A stretch of 64,000 nucleotides of DNA. Source: Oscillospiraceae bacterium. Its GTDB lineage: Bacteria > Bacillota > Clostridia > Oscillospirales > Oscillospiraceae. A model generated the notes under the pieces. It was not told the DNA's origin. It saw only the letters and a list, made by a program, of their open reading frames with translations, and did no database searches. Within the stretch, counting starts at the first letter, position 1. Each line of letters starts with the position of its first letter. The DNA lies in NCBI GenBank assembly GCA_017465625.1, contig JAFTVV010000030.1, forward strand, positions 62,001 through 126,000, read 5' to 3'. The position numbers were made by a program, and so were the translations under genes. Shown here piece after piece: positions 25,907 to 36,500 of the stretch.

Positions 25907-26905
25907 TTAAATGAGAAGCTCTGCGATCTGTACACAGTTGGTGGCGGCACCCTTGCGCACCTGATCGCCGCAGCACCACAGGCTGATGCCGCAATCGTCG
26001 GTCAGGTCGGGACGAATGCGTCCCACAAACACCAGATCCTGATCGGTGGTGTCCAGGGGCATGGGGTACTGCTTCTTGCTCAAATCGTCCACCAGCTTAC
26101 AGCCGGGGGCGTTGGCAATGGCCTGACGTGCCTGCTCCACGGTCACCGGCACATCAAAGTGCAGGCTGACAGAGATGGAGTGACTGCGCACTACCGGCAC
26201 ACGGACACAGGTACAGGTCACCTTCATTTCAGGCAGGTGCATAATTTTGCGTCCTTCATTTTGCAGCTTCATTTCCTCGCTGGTGTAGCCATCGGTCTGC
26301 TCACCGCCAATTTGGGGGATCAGATTGTAGGCGATCTGATAGGGGAAGATTTTGGGCTCGTAGGTGCTGCCGGCACTGAGTGCCTCTACTTCGCTCATCA
26401 GCTCCACAGGACCGCCTGCACCTGCACCGGATACGGCCTGATAGGTGGATGCGGTCATGGCCTTAATGGGTGCGATGGCGTTGAGCGCATTCACGGCAGT
26501 GACGGTGATGATGGTGGAGCAGTTGGGGTTGGAGATGATGCCCTTGTGATTTTTTACATCCTGTGCATTGACCTCCGGAACAATCAGGGGCACATCCGGG
26601 TCTAAGCGGAAAGCGGAGGAATTATCCACAAACACCGCACCGGCCTTGACGATGGCGGGGGCAAACTGCTTTGCAATGTCGTTTTCTGCCGCGCCCAGCA
26701 CAATGTCTACGCCCTCAAAGGCCTCATCGCAGGCCAAGCCGATGGTCACATCCTCGCCCTTAAACCGCAAGGTTTTGCCGGCACTGCGGGCGCTGGCCAG
26801 AGGAACCAGTTTTCCAACGGGGAAATTCCGTTCCTCCAGAATCTTAATCATTTCCTGTCCCACGGCACCGGTAGCACCCAGGACGGCAACAGTATACATT
26901 TTCAT
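25907..26905 (-). CDS. asd: Aspartate-semialdehyde dehydrogenase
   Basis: Reduces aspartyl phosphate to aspartate semialdehyde with NADPH, the second step toward lysine, threonine and methionine. The NADP motif VLGATGAVGQEM is at the N-terminus, the catalytic cysteine is in ISNPNCSTI (near residue 127), and the active-site histidine region follows in VVRSHSISVSLHF. Length 332 is normal. Third gene of the leftward hom-lysC-asd operon, 14 bases after lysC. Confidence 0.96.
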   Translation of the reverse strand: MKMYTVAVLGATGAVGQEMIKILEERNFPVGKLVPLASARSAGKTLRFKGEDVTIGLACDEAFEGVDIVLGAAENDIAKQFAPAIVKAGAVFVDNSSAFRLDPDVPLIVPEVNAQDVKNHKGIISNPNCSTIITVTAVNALNAIAPIKAMTASTYQAVSGAGAGGPVELMSEVEALSAGSTYEPKIFPYQIAYNLIPQIGGEQTDGYTSEEMKLQNEGRKIMHLPEMKVTCTCVRVPVVRSHSISVSLHFDVPVTVEQARQAIANAPGCKLVDDLSKKQYPMPLDTTDQDLVFVGRIRPDLTDDCGISLWCCGDQVRKGAATNCVQIAELLI

Positions 26906-26919
26906 ACTTCTTACCTCTT

Positions 26920-28236
26920 TTACTTTGTGAAACTGTCGTACAGCACCCGAATGGCGCCGGCGAAATCTTTATTATCCACGCCCAGAATGATGTTCATTTC
27001 ATCGGGACCCTGGTTAATCATACGAATATTGATGCCTGCTTCGCCCAATGCGGCAAACAGTCTGCCGGAGATACCGGGACGGAAGGCCATACGACGGCCT
27101 ACAGCCGCAACCACGGCAATCTGGTCGTGCACAATCAGGGAGCTGGGCTTCAGCTCTTCCTGAATTTCCGCCAAAACCTGATACAGACAAGGTGCGATGG
27201 ATGCGGTGGATACCACCACAGATACATTGTCGATGCCGTTGGGGCAGTAGTCGATGGAAATATTGTGCCGTTCCAAAATGGTGAGAATCCGCCACAGAAC
27301 GCCGACCTCATTGCTCATACCCCGTTTGGATATGGAAATGATGGTAAAGTCCTTTTTGCCGGTAACACCGGTGATGAAGCGATTGGGGTCTACATTGGTA
27401 TCAAAGGATTCGCGGATGATGGTGCCGGGATTATCCGGCTCATTGGTGTTGCGGATGTTCAGGGGAATGTTTTTCTCGCTGACAGGCAGAATTGTGCCTT
27501 CGTGCAGCACCTGCGCACCGGAATAGCTCAGCTCACGCAGCTCTTCATAGGTCACTTCGGGAATGGCCTGAGGATTATCCACAATACGGGGGTCTGCCAT
27601 CAAAATACCGGAAACGTCGGTCCAGTTTTCATAAATATCCGCGTCCAATGCGGCGGCGGCCAAAGCACCGGTGATATCGCTGCCGCCACGGGTAAAGGTG
27701 CGGATGTGCCCGTCGGGCATCAGACCGTAGAAGCCGGGGGTGACAATGCCTTCGCCCAGGTCGATGCTCTGCAGTGCGGCGTAGGTGGCTTCTTTATCCA
27801 CCGAGCCGTCGATTTTAAATTTAACCCACTGGGTGGCATCCACAAAGCGGAAGCCCAAGTAGGCGGCCATCAGCTTTGCGGAGAAGTATTCACCGCGGCT
27901 GGCAAGTTCATCCTGGGTGACATCCTTGCGATCCAGACGCTTTTTCAGGGCGGCAAAATCCGATTCCAGATCCACCTGCAGATTCAAATCGTTGCGAATT
28001 TCCATATAGCGTTGGGCAATGCGTTCGAAAATCGGGTTGCAGTCCACGCCGTACTGCGTGTGGGCGTGGCACAGATACAACAGGTCGGTGATTTTATGGT
28101 CATCCTTGCTCCGCTTACCGGCGGCAGAGACTACCACCACCTTGCGGGCAGGATCAGAAAGAATAATGTTTTTGATCTTTCCGTATTGCACGGCGTCTGC
28201 CATAGACGAGCCGCCGAATTTTGTAACTTTAAGCAT
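26920..28236 (-). CDS. lysC: Aspartate kinase
   Basis: Phosphorylates aspartate, the first step of the aspartate family. KFGGSSMA at the N-terminus binds substrate, FTRGGSDITGALAA is the kinase core, and two C-terminal ACT domains (about residues 300-438: TIISISKRGMSNEVG and AVVAAVGRRM) indicate feedback control by lysine and/or threonine. I start at the ATG at 28236 (MLKVTKFGG) with AAGGG upstream; an in-frame ATG 21 bases earlier adds nonconserved residues. Lies between hom and asd. Confidence 0.95.
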   Translation of the reverse strand: MLKVTKFGGSSMADAVQYGKIKNIILSDPARKVVVVSAAGKRSKDDHKITDLLYLCHAHTQYGVDCNPIFERIAQRYMEIRNDLNLQVDLESDFAALKKRLDRKDVTQDELASRGEYFSAKLMAAYLGFRFVDATQWVKFKIDGSVDKEATYAALQSIDLGEGIVTPGFYGLMPDGHIRTFTRGGSDITGALAAAALDADIYENWTDVSGILMADPRIVDNPQAIPEVTYEELRELSYSGAQVLHEGTILPVSEKNIPLNIRNTNEPDNPGTIIRESFDTNVDPNRFITGVTGKKDFTIISISKRGMSNEVGVLWRILTILERHNISIDYCPNGIDNVSVVVSTASIAPCLYQVLAEIQEELKPSSLIVHDQIAVVAAVGRRMAFRPGISGRLFAALGEAGINIRMINQGPDEMNIILGVDNKDFAGAIRVLYDSFTK

Positions 28237-28257
28237 ACTTGGTTTCCCTTCTTTCAC

Positions 28258-29385
28258 TTACTCTTCTACAGGCAGTGCCGCAATAAAGGCACCGGGATGG
28301 GCATCCAGCCACTGGTGCATCCAGTGAATGGAGACAGGCCGTGTCACTACAGCTTCGCCCCAATTAAGCGCCTTGTGTTCTTCCAGGGCATCGTCGGTGG
28401 CGCCGCTGACATAGTAGGAAAGCTTCAATTTATTGATTACCGTTACCTTTTTGCCGTAGCTGCAGTAGAAGCCGCGACCACGGAGACAGTCGATGCAGTC
28501 TTGCACTACATTATATGCAGTGGGGTAGCGACCTGCGCCCTGACCGTAGAAGCTCTGACGACCGGAGGTATTGCCGGAGAGGGTGATGAGGTTGTAGTTG
28601 GTGGGCACAGAGGCCTCTAAAGTACCTGCAGGGCAGAGGGTCGGCTGTACGTAAGCGCTATAACTGCCGTCTTGCTGTTTGGCGGTGGACAACAATTTAC
28701 AAACCATTCCGTGGGCTTTAAACTGCTCAATATCGGAGGCCTGAATGTTGCGGATGCCGGCCACAGGCACGCTGTTTAAATCCAGGCTGACACCGAAGCC
28801 TACATTGGCGGAGATGATCAGCTTGTGCCAGGTGTCGATGCCGTCCACGTCGGTGGAGGGGTCTGCCTCTGCGTAGCCCAGCGCCTGCGCCTGTGCAAGG
28901 GCGTCCTTATAGTTCATGCCGGTGCGGTGCATAGAATCCAGAATAAAGTTGCAAGTGCCGTTCATAATGCCGCCTACGTGGCTGACGGTTTCAATACGGC
29001 GTACCCGTTCCAGCTCGCTGAGCCAGCCAATACCGCCGCCGACGGATGCCGTGCAACGGAAGTGCACGCCCATACGCTGTGCAAGGGGCAGCAATTCGTC
29101 GTAGTATACCGCAACCATTGCCTTGTTCGCAGTGACCACATTTTTGCCGTGTTCCATAGCGGCAATAACGTATTCCCGTGCAGGATGCAGTCCGCCAATG
29201 GCTTCCACCACGGTGTCGATGGTGGGATCGTTTAAAATATCATCAAAACTATGAGTGACCGTGGCGTCGTCCAGTTCCAAATCCCGACGGCAGAGCACAC
29301 GGACAACCTGCATATCGGCACGGGGGGCGATCAATTTATACACACCTTTTCCCACTGTACCAAAGCCAAGCAGACCGATTCGCAT
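28258..29385 (-). CDS. hom: Homoserine dehydrogenase, short form without ACT domain
   Basis: Reduces aspartate semialdehyde to homoserine. The nucleotide motif GLLGFGTVGKGV, TANKAMVA, and the catalytic segment DVDGIDTWHKLIIS are present. At 375 residues it stops soon after the catalytic domain; the C-terminal ACT domain of the common 400-430-residue form is not visible, so allosteric threonine inhibition may be reduced. Start ATG 29385 with GGAGG upstream. First gene of hom-lysC-asd, driven by the interleaved promoter at 29425-29472. Confidence 0.93.
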   Translation of the reverse strand: MRIGLLGFGTVGKGVYKLIAPRADMQVVRVLCRRDLELDDATVTHSFDDILNDPTIDTVVEAIGGLHPAREYVIAAMEHGKNVVTANKAMVAVYYDELLPLAQRMGVHFRCTASVGGGIGWLSELERVRRIETVSHVGGIMNGTCNFILDSMHRTGMNYKDALAQAQALGYAEADPSTDVDGIDTWHKLIISANVGFGVSLDLNSVPVAGIRNIQASDIEQFKAHGMVCKLLSTAKQQDGSYSAYVQPTLCPAGTLEASVPTNYNLITLSGNTSGRQSFYGQGAGRYPTAYNVVQDCIDCLRGRGFYCSYGKKVTVINKLKLSYYVSGATDDALEEHKALNWGEAVVTRPVSIHWMHQWLDAHPGAFIAALPVEE

Positions 29386-29424
29386 AATAGCATCCTCCAA
29401 ATCTTGTTTTCAGGTCAGAAACCC

Positions 29425-29472
29425 TTGCAATTTCAGTGGAAACAGTATATCATAAGGGAAATGAAATTGCAA
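29425..29472. promoter_or_regulatory. Interleaved divergent promoters with a perfect 11-bp dyad (hom-lysC-asd / thrC-thrB)
   Basis: Rightward: TTGCAA (29425-29430), 17 bases, TATCAT (29448-29453). Leftward: TTGCAA (29472-29467), 17 bases, TATACT (29449-29444). The two -10 boxes overlap by two bases and each promoter's -35 lies past the other's -10. The ends form a perfect 11-bp inverted repeat, TTGCAATTTCA/TGAAATTGCAA. Polymerase can occupy only one direction at a time. Confidence 0.7.
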
Positions 29473-29488
29473 TAGCGAGGGAACGTTT

Positions 29489-30940
29489 ATGAACTATCAT
29501 TCTACAAGAAATCAGCGAGAGATCATCGACAGCGCCCAGGCCGTACTCAACGGTCTTGCACCTGACGGGGGACTGTATGTGCCACAGACCCTGCCCAAGG
29601 TGGATGTGCGGGCCATTTTGAAGATGGACGTGTATGCCATGGCCAGTGCCATTATCGGCAGCTTCCTGCCGGACATCCCCAATATGGAGCAGTTGGTGGA
29701 AAAAGCGTACAGAGGCAAATTCACTGCTCCCGACCTGACGCCCACGGTGCAGGCAGGAGATCTGACGGTGCTGGAGCTGTTCCACGGACCGACCTCTGCA
29801 TTCAAGGATGTGGCGCTGTGTATGCTGCCGCAGCTGCTGACCGCCGCAAAAACCCAAAAGGGAATGCAGGAGGACATTTTGATTCTGACTGCCACCTCCG
29901 GCGATACCGGCAAGGCTGCCTTGGAGGGCTTTAAAGATGTGGATGGCATTAAAATCTGCGTCTTTTATCCCCATGGCGGTGTATCTGCGGTGCAGCGCAA
30001 GCAGATGGCAACCCAGGAGGGTAAGAATGTAACGGTTTTGGCTGTGGAGGGCAATTTTGACGATGCCCAGACCGGTGTGAAAAATATTTTTGCCACCATA
30101 CAGGACGGTCTGACCCAGGGCGGCTGCCGCCTGTCCACTGCCAACTCCATCAACATTGGCCGTCTTGCACCCCAGGTGACTTATTACTTCAAGGCCTATG
30201 CAGACCTGCTGCAAAGAGGCACGATCCAAATGGGGGACGAGGTCAATTTCTGCGTTCCCACCGGCAACTTTGGTGACATTCTGGCAGGCTATCTGGCAAA
30301 GAAGCTGGGTTTGCCTGTGGGCAGACTGGTGTGCGCCTCCAATGCCAATAACGTACTGACCGACTTTATTAAAACCGGTCTTTATGACCGTCGCAGACCC
30401 TTGCACAAGACCGTTTCTCCCTCTATGGACATTTTGGTGTCCTCCAATTTGGAGCGTCTGCTGTACCTGATGAGTGAGGATGCGCCTATGGTTGCGGAGC
30501 TGATGCAAAAGCTCAACAAAGAAGGCTTCTATCAAGTACCCCAAGAACTGCTCGCTCAGATTCAGGCAGAATTCTGGGGCGGCTGCTGTGATGACGCAGG
30601 TGCAAAGCGGACCATTGGCAAGGCCTTTAAAGAAACCGGCTACCTGTGTGACACCCATACCGCTACCGGTTGGGCGGTGGCAGAGGATTATCGGGCACAG
30701 ACCGGGGACGGCCGTCCCATGGTGGTGCTCTCTACCGCATCTCCCTATAAATTCCCGGCCGCGGTGCTTTCTTCGCTGGAAGAAAACAATGAGCCGGATG
30801 AGTTCGAAAAGATGAACCGCCTGCAGGAGCTGACCGGTGTGCAGATCCCTGCAAATTTGGCATCTGTCCGTTACAAGAAGGATTTGCATACGGATGTAAT
30901 CTCCAAAGAGGAGATGCTTTTACGAGTACAAAGAGTGTAA
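29489..30940 (+). CDS. thrC: Threonine synthase
   Basis: Converts O-phosphohomoserine to threonine with PLP. The N-terminal ST-synthase segment (MNYHSTRNQ...LAPDGGLYVPQTLP) and the PLP lysine motif GPTSAFKDVAL near residue 110 identify it; TATSGDTGKAAL is the phosphate loop. Length 483 is normal for the long bacterial form. GAGGG ribosome site. Ten bases before thrB. Confidence 0.96.
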   Translation: MNYHSTRNQREIIDSAQAVLNGLAPDGGLYVPQTLPKVDVRAILKMDVYAMASAIIGSFLPDIPNMEQLVEKAYRGKFTAPDLTPTVQAGDLTVLELFHGPTSAFKDVALCMLPQLLTAAKTQKGMQEDILILTATSGDTGKAALEGFKDVDGIKICVFYPHGGVSAVQRKQMATQEGKNVTVLAVEGNFDDAQTGVKNIFATIQDGLTQGGCRLSTANSINIGRLAPQVTYYFKAYADLLQRGTIQMGDEVNFCVPTGNFGDILAGYLAKKLGLPVGRLVCASNANNVLTDFIKTGLYDRRRPLHKTVSPSMDILVSSNLERLLYLMSEDAPMVAELMQKLNKEGFYQVPQELLAQIQAEFWGGCCDDAGAKRTIGKAFKETGYLCDTHTATGWAVAEDYRAQTGDGRPMVVLSTASPYKFPAAVLSSLEENNEPDEFEKMNRLQELTGVQIPANLASVRYKKDLHTDVISKEEMLLRVQRV

Positions 30941-30949
30941 GGAGAGACT

Positions 30950-31840
30950 ATGAAAAAAGTAACTGTACGGGTGCCGGCAACCACCGCCAATTTAGGACCG
31001 GGCTTTGACGCCTTCGGCTGTGCGCTGAGTCTGTATACCGACGTCACCTTTGAAGAGACGGAAAAGGGTCTGGAAATTACCGGCTGTGACGAAGCCTTTA
31101 CAGGACCTGATAATTTGGCATATACCTCGTATTGCGCAGTGCTGGCCTCTTTAAGCGAGGAGGTACGGGGCGTAAAGATTCATATTGACGCGCAAATTCC
31201 CATCGGTCGTGGCTTGGGTTCTTCTGCCGCCTTGCTGGTGGCAGGTGCCATTGGCGCCAATGTGTTGCGGGGAAACAAGCTGTCCACTCAGGGACTTTTG
31301 AACATCACCAACGCCATGGAGGGGCATCCCGACAATTTGGCACCTGCCTTTTTTGGCGGTCTGACGGCATCCATGGTGGATAACGGTCTGCCGGTGACGG
31401 TGAATTTTCCCTTGCATCCCGACTGGTGCATTTTGGCGCTGATTCCCGATTTTGAAATCTCCACCAACTATGCCCGGAGTGTGCTTCCTGCACAGCTGTC
31501 CCGTGCCGATGCGGTGTATAATATTTCCCACGGTGCGATGGTGCTGAAGGCACTGGAAAAGGGCGATGAGAAGCTTCTGCGGAATGCAATGCAGGATCGG
31601 ATTCATCAGCCCTACCGTAAAGGGATGATCGGGGACTTTGATGCGATTGAGAGTCTGGTGCGTACCACCGGTGCGGCCTTCTGCGTCAGCGGCGCAGGTC
31701 CTACACTTTTGTGCTTTACGCTGGATGAAAATCTTGGTGAAAAACTGGCAAAAAAATTGCCTGCAATTACCAAAGCACAGTGGGAAATTCTCCCTCTGCA
31801 CGTGGAATTTGAAGGCGCAAAAGTGCTTTATCAGGAATAA
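30950..31840 (+). CDS. thrB: Homoserine kinase
   Basis: Phosphorylates homoserine for ThrC. GHMP-family kinase: VPATTANLGPGFDAFG at the N-terminus, ATP loop PIGRGLGSSAALLV near residue 84, and the C-terminal GAAFCVSGAGPTLLC motif. 296 residues, normal. Ends directly at the two-way terminator. Confidence 0.96.
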   Translation: MKKVTVRVPATTANLGPGFDAFGCALSLYTDVTFEETEKGLEITGCDEAFTGPDNLAYTSYCAVLASLSEEVRGVKIHIDAQIPIGRGLGSSAALLVAGAIGANVLRGNKLSTQGLLNITNAMEGHPDNLAPAFFGGLTASMVDNGLPVTVNFPLHPDWCILALIPDFEISTNYARSVLPAQLSRADAVYNISHGAMVLKALEKGDEKLLRNAMQDRIHQPYRKGMIGDFDAIESLVRTTGAAFCVSGAGPTLLCFTLDENLGEKLAKKLPAITKAQWEILPLHVEFEGAKVLYQE

Positions 31841-31879
31841 AAATACGGGCGCGTTCGTCAGAACGCGCCCGTATTTTTT
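31841..31879. terminator. Two-way terminator between thrB and the peptidase lipoprotein
   Basis: A perfect 16-bp stem (31841-31856 with 31861-31876), loop GTCA, with T run on the plus strand and A/T run for the opposite gene, which ends at 31883. It ends both converging transcripts. Confidence 0.9.
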
Positions 31880-31882
31880 GTA

Positions 31883-33496
31883 TTAGTGGACGATCATGGG
31901 AGTGACCACTTCAAAGTCCTTGTTCAGGCCAATGTAAATGAGTCCGTTGTCGGCATCCTTGGGAATGGTGTAGGAGGTGCCGTCCAAAGCGATGATGATA
32001 CGGCCGCCGCCTTCGATCTCTGCGCCGTCCAGCTGATCGTACAGCAGGTAAGCGGGGTCTACTTCTGCAAAGGCCTCCGGATCGGTATCATCCTGATCCA
32101 GAAGATCCAAATAGAAGTGCAGTGTCAGCTTGCTCAGCCAGCTCTGCTCCTCAGTGGGGAAATACAGGCGTGTGGGATAAGGCGTGCATCTGTCGATATC
32201 GTCATAAACGGACGTGGGCACAGAGTTGGCCAGTGCCTCTGCATCGTTGAGGGTGCGGCTTACAGCATTGCGCCAATAGTAGTGGAAATTGGCGAACACG
32301 TCGTCTCCTGCCAGTCGGTCCAGATACTGAGAGTACATATACACAGAGCCATATACACCAATATCCGTCTCAGTGGTAGAGAAGTTGTACAGGGACTGAC
32401 CGTGACGGATGCCTTCACTGTTCAGGAAGCACTGGGTGTGCATCTCCTTCGAGCCGGGGAACAGCATCTGCTCCACGTAGCCGGACATTGCCTCGTTGAT
32501 CCAGGAGGGGCAATAAGCGTAGTTATAGCTCAGGAAGTAGCCGGTACCACAGATCAAATGCTGGAATTCGTGTGCCATAGTGGAAATGCTGAAGAGCTTA
32601 TAGCGGCTGTCGGAACAGGTGACGGAGTCGATGTGCACAATGGCGTGGTCGGTATTGACACCGTAGCGTTCAATCTCCTGACGGGTGACCTCGTTGGATG
32701 CATACAGATCCAGCATACAGAACACACCGCCCCAATTGTCAGGCAGGGGATAATACAGCAGGTTGACCTTGCCGCCTTCGTCGGCATAGCGGGGCTCGCC
32801 GAAGGTTTGCGCCATCTGTTCGTAAATGTCCTCGTCAAAAGTCTGACCGTATTCCTTGGCAAGGCTGTCGGTAATGCTTCTGTCATAGACCCAAATGTTG
32901 CAGTAAGTACCGGCATAACGGCACTGGAAATTCAGGTACAGACGGGGCAGGTTGGAGGATCTTTGGTCGTAGCAATAGAAGTACTTGCTGTCACCAACCC
33001 GATACTTGGGGGCGAAGCTGCCGGCACGGTCGCCATCTAAGTTTGCACCGTCCAGAGGGAAGCCCTGATTGATGTCCTCCTGAGAAATATCGGTGTGCTC
33101 CGGTGTGGTGGTCAGACCGTCGCCACGATGCATACTCACGTCGATTTGGGAGTAGAAATTACCGGTAGACAGGGTGGGATTGCGCAGTGCATCCGGATCA
33201 TAGATTGCGGGATTGTAGATCATCACGTAGCGCACAGGGTCTTTTTCGTTTTTGACCACGGTGGAGTTGGTGTCACGCTTCAGAACATCCAGCTCTACAG
33301 GCTCCGGAAGCTCATCTTCGGTGGGGTCTTCGTCATCCAACGGATAGTTGATGCCCACGGTGGGCAGGGGCGCGAAGGTGAAACGATCAGCCTCTGCGTT
33401 GGTTGCCATCGGTGTGCTGTTGTCCGTGTTGCCGCAGCCTGCAAACAGACCCAGGCACAACAGCAGCGCAAGGGACAGGGATAAGTACTTTTTCAT
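31883..33496 (-). CDS. Secreted lipoprotein, HEFQH zinc metallopeptidase
   Basis: 537 residues with a lipoprotein signal (MKKYLSLSLALLLCLGLFAGC; cysteine at residue 21). A zinc motif HEFQH (HExxH) occurs in TMAHEFQHLICGTG near residue 310, and WINEAMSGYVEQML about 28 residues later offers the third ligand glutamate, as in M30/peptidase-MA proteins. Acts on the cell surface after Lgt processing; the substrate is unknown. It follows the C11 lipoprotein gene by 22 bases on the same strand, so the two are probably one operon. Confidence 0.8.
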   Translation of the reverse strand: MKKYLSLSLALLLCLGLFAGCGNTDNSTPMATNAEADRFTFAPLPTVGINYPLDDEDPTEDELPEPVELDVLKRDTNSTVVKNEKDPVRYVMIYNPAIYDPDALRNPTLSTGNFYSQIDVSMHRGDGLTTTPEHTDISQEDINQGFPLDGANLDGDRAGSFAPKYRVGDSKYFYCYDQRSSNLPRLYLNFQCRYAGTYCNIWVYDRSITDSLAKEYGQTFDEDIYEQMAQTFGEPRYADEGGKVNLLYYPLPDNWGGVFCMLDLYASNEVTRQEIERYGVNTDHAIVHIDSVTCSDSRYKLFSISTMAHEFQHLICGTGYFLSYNYAYCPSWINEAMSGYVEQMLFPGSKEMHTQCFLNSEGIRHGQSLYNFSTTETDIGVYGSVYMYSQYLDRLAGDDVFANFHYYWRNAVSRTLNDAEALANSVPTSVYDDIDRCTPYPTRLYFPTEEQSWLSKLTLHFYLDLLDQDDTDPEAFAEVDPAYLLYDQLDGAEIEGGGRIIIALDGTSYTIPKDADNGLIYIGLNKDFEVVTPMIVH

Positions 33497-33518
33497 TGGT
33501 TTTACCTCTCTTTTTTAT

Positions 33519-36500
33519 TTAATCCGGCACAGCCAGATAAATGCGTGCAGCGCTTTCCTGCAAAATCTTTTCCCGTGTAAAGTCCATAATGCGGATAGAA
33601 AATTCTACATTTTGCAGGTCGATGGGGTCAAGGCTGGAGGGTGAAAAATAGCAAACAGTTTTTTGATGCGCACCCACAGCACTGTCGTGGACGAAAAACG
33701 CAGGATAACTTGTATTTTCGTCAAGCTGACCGTCAATCATCACGTTGTGAAGATCTATGCTGATGTCTTTATCGGTATTGTTCTCCACAGTGGCATACCA
33801 GTAATGGCTATCCATACGCTGCTCGTATTTCAGCAGGCTGATGCGGATGCCGTTTTCGTTGTACAGCACAGGATCTCCCACAGGGAACGAACTGCCGCTT
33901 CCATGCATATCTGCCTGAACGGGAATCCACTGCAGGGCAGAGAAGCCGCCGAAGGACAGGATGTTTGCATCTTCCGGAAAGCGTAGACAGATTGTTACAT
34001 CTTTTATATCACTGATATGGTACTGCGTCAAGTCGCTGTCCCAAAGATAGGAGGTCAAATAGTAAGTAAAGCCCACGGGAACGGTGATGGTACTGCTGCT
34101 GCAAGGGATATATACCCCATCCAGCACAAAGCCTTCCATCTGCAGATGCTGAGCCTGCCGGGAGAGATTCTCAATTTTCAGACCACAGCATAAATTGCGG
34201 TCTCCACCGATGCCCAAAAGGGTAATGCGCAGATTTTCGTCCTCGCAAAGTACCTGCTCCGGTGCGTGGAAGCCTAAAATGGGAGTCGTGAAATCGCAGG
34301 ATGATGCCCAGCTGTCGGTGGGAATAAAGCCCACGTCCTGAGAGAGCATGACGTCCACAGACTGATGATGCAGTAAGGTTTTGCGGGTGTTGGTTTGGAC
34401 GATGTCCATTGTAAAGCCCATGTGCTGCAGAGGATCGGGGAAGGGAAGCTCTGTAATGTCTCCGAAATCCAATCCGCTGGACGAAAAGTTTACTTCTCCT
34501 GCAGCAATTGTGAAAGAGGTGTTGTAACCCTCCTGACACAGAATGTTGCCGTTTATATGCAGATCGGAAATGGTGACGGTAATATCTTCGTCCGTTTCGT
34601 TGGCGGCGGCAATCGTGTAGATGTCGTTACCGTACTGTTCCACAACACCCAGTGCTACCGTAATGCCGTCTTCATCCATAATCAGCACTTCTTCGCCCTC
34701 GTCCCAGGAAACGGAAATGTTTTCCGGCAGAACGGGAGGCTCCAGCTGACCGTCTGTGTGGATGGGCAGAAGCTCTGAGCAGTAGCGGTTGCCTTGGGTA
34801 TCCTCAATTTCGATGGTTAAAAAGTAGTCTCCCTGGACCAAAGGCGCATATACAAATTCCAAACCGTCCAAAACAGGAAGACTGTCTGCAATGATGATGT
34901 CGGAGTATGGCCAGGCACTGACAGGCTTCAGCAGGCCGTTTTCGTAACGGCTCAGGTATTGGGGCTTCATCCGGGGGAAGTAGTAGGTATACCATTGGGA
35001 AAGGTCCACATCCTCCACCTTGCCGCCGGCCAAACTGCCGCTGTCCACCTGCTGGTCATAGGGGGTCAGTGCACTGATGTGAATGTTTCCTGATTGATTG
35101 TCCACAGCCAAATGGAAACGATGCGGCTGTGCAACATATTCCACCGAGCCCATGGATTTGCCGTTGGTCAGGTATACCAGCGCGCTGTAACGGGTGATGC
35201 TGCCCACCGTGTCCTGCTCTTTCATTGTGGGCAGAATATACTGATTAAAATTGTTTTTGGCATATAAAACGTTTCCGTCAAAGGAAGCAGTGAGCACACC
35301 GTGATCGTTCGTGACGGTACTGCCGTAGAAAATGGGGGCATAACAGTCGTGACCCCACTGATCCAGGATGATGTACCGGGCATCGGCAAAGGTGGCGTTT
35401 TGCTCCGAGGTGAGGGTGACGGTGTAGGTGTTTTTGGTGGTGGGTGACGGTGCGGCCAGAGGTGCGGACTGAAACAGCGTGCTCTCTGCCAGCCATTGGG
35501 CGGCAAAGCTTTTCAGATATTGCTGATAACTGGGGAACAGTCCCAAAGAGGAGTATACCGCATCCCAGCTGTCCTCATAATAGGGTTTGTTAAAGAACGG
35601 ATAGTATAAAGACATTCCGCAGCAGCCGTCGGTATTGGTGGCGTTTTGGACAACCATTTCGCCGATGACCGACTGCAAAGCCTTGCTTTCATCGGGATAA
35701 AGGTCGGCCATTTGCACAGACAAATCCTGCAGATCGATCAGGTCATATTCCGAGCCGGTGGAGGCACGTCCCAGAGCACGGGTGTTGACCCGTCGCTGGG
35801 TTAGCTGATTGTAGGAGGTGGACACGTCCGAAAGTGCACGGGCAAACAGGGCATCCACTGCCGCGGACAGCTGGTCGGCGCAAGACAGGTCCATACACGA
35901 CAGGGTGGTATCCCGGCTTTCATATCCCCGTTCCTCGTAGTAGGCAAGGCAGGTGCTTAGGTAGCTTTGTGCCATGTCGGACAGTACGGTTTCGATGGAT
36001 GCAGTGCCGATGGAGGAGAGGAAGCTGTAATTCCAGCCAAAAGAAGGCTCTACTTCCTGAGAGGCGACCAAATAACGGGCGTAGTCCTTCCAAATGTGGC
36101 AAAGCTCCGCCGAGGACATCAGGCAGGCGTCGAAGCCCACAAAATCCAGCTTGTTCTCCGCGTTAAAAGGGGAGGCGGCCAAGGCATCTGCCATTTCCTG
36201 TAAAGTCAGGGAGTCGTTGTCGAACAGCATATCTTTGCCGTAACCGATTACCGGACCGTTGCCGTGATTCCACAAAATCAGTCCGTAGTGGTCTGCAGGG
36301 AAATTGCTGCAACCAAAATTCAGAAAGTTTGCAAGACAGGTGCTGTCGCCCATAGACAGGGCGGCAGTGGTGGCAACCTGCGTAAACCCGTTTTCGGTAA
36401 GCTGTAAAACCGTATGAGCCTCTGCGGAGGCTTGCTCGTTGTGCCATCGGGGACTGCCGCCGGCGTAAACCAGCACGTTGACCTTGGATAAATCCACACC

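Noticed and set aside
27127..28620. 497-codon plus-strand frame opposite lysC and hom
   Set aside because: It spans two confident reverse-strand genes and translates to a low-information Gly/Val/His-rich sequence.
29386..29488. Lysine or other riboswitch upstream of hom or thrC
   Set aside because: Only about 100 bases separate the start codons and they are filled by the two promoters; no riboswitch core can fit.
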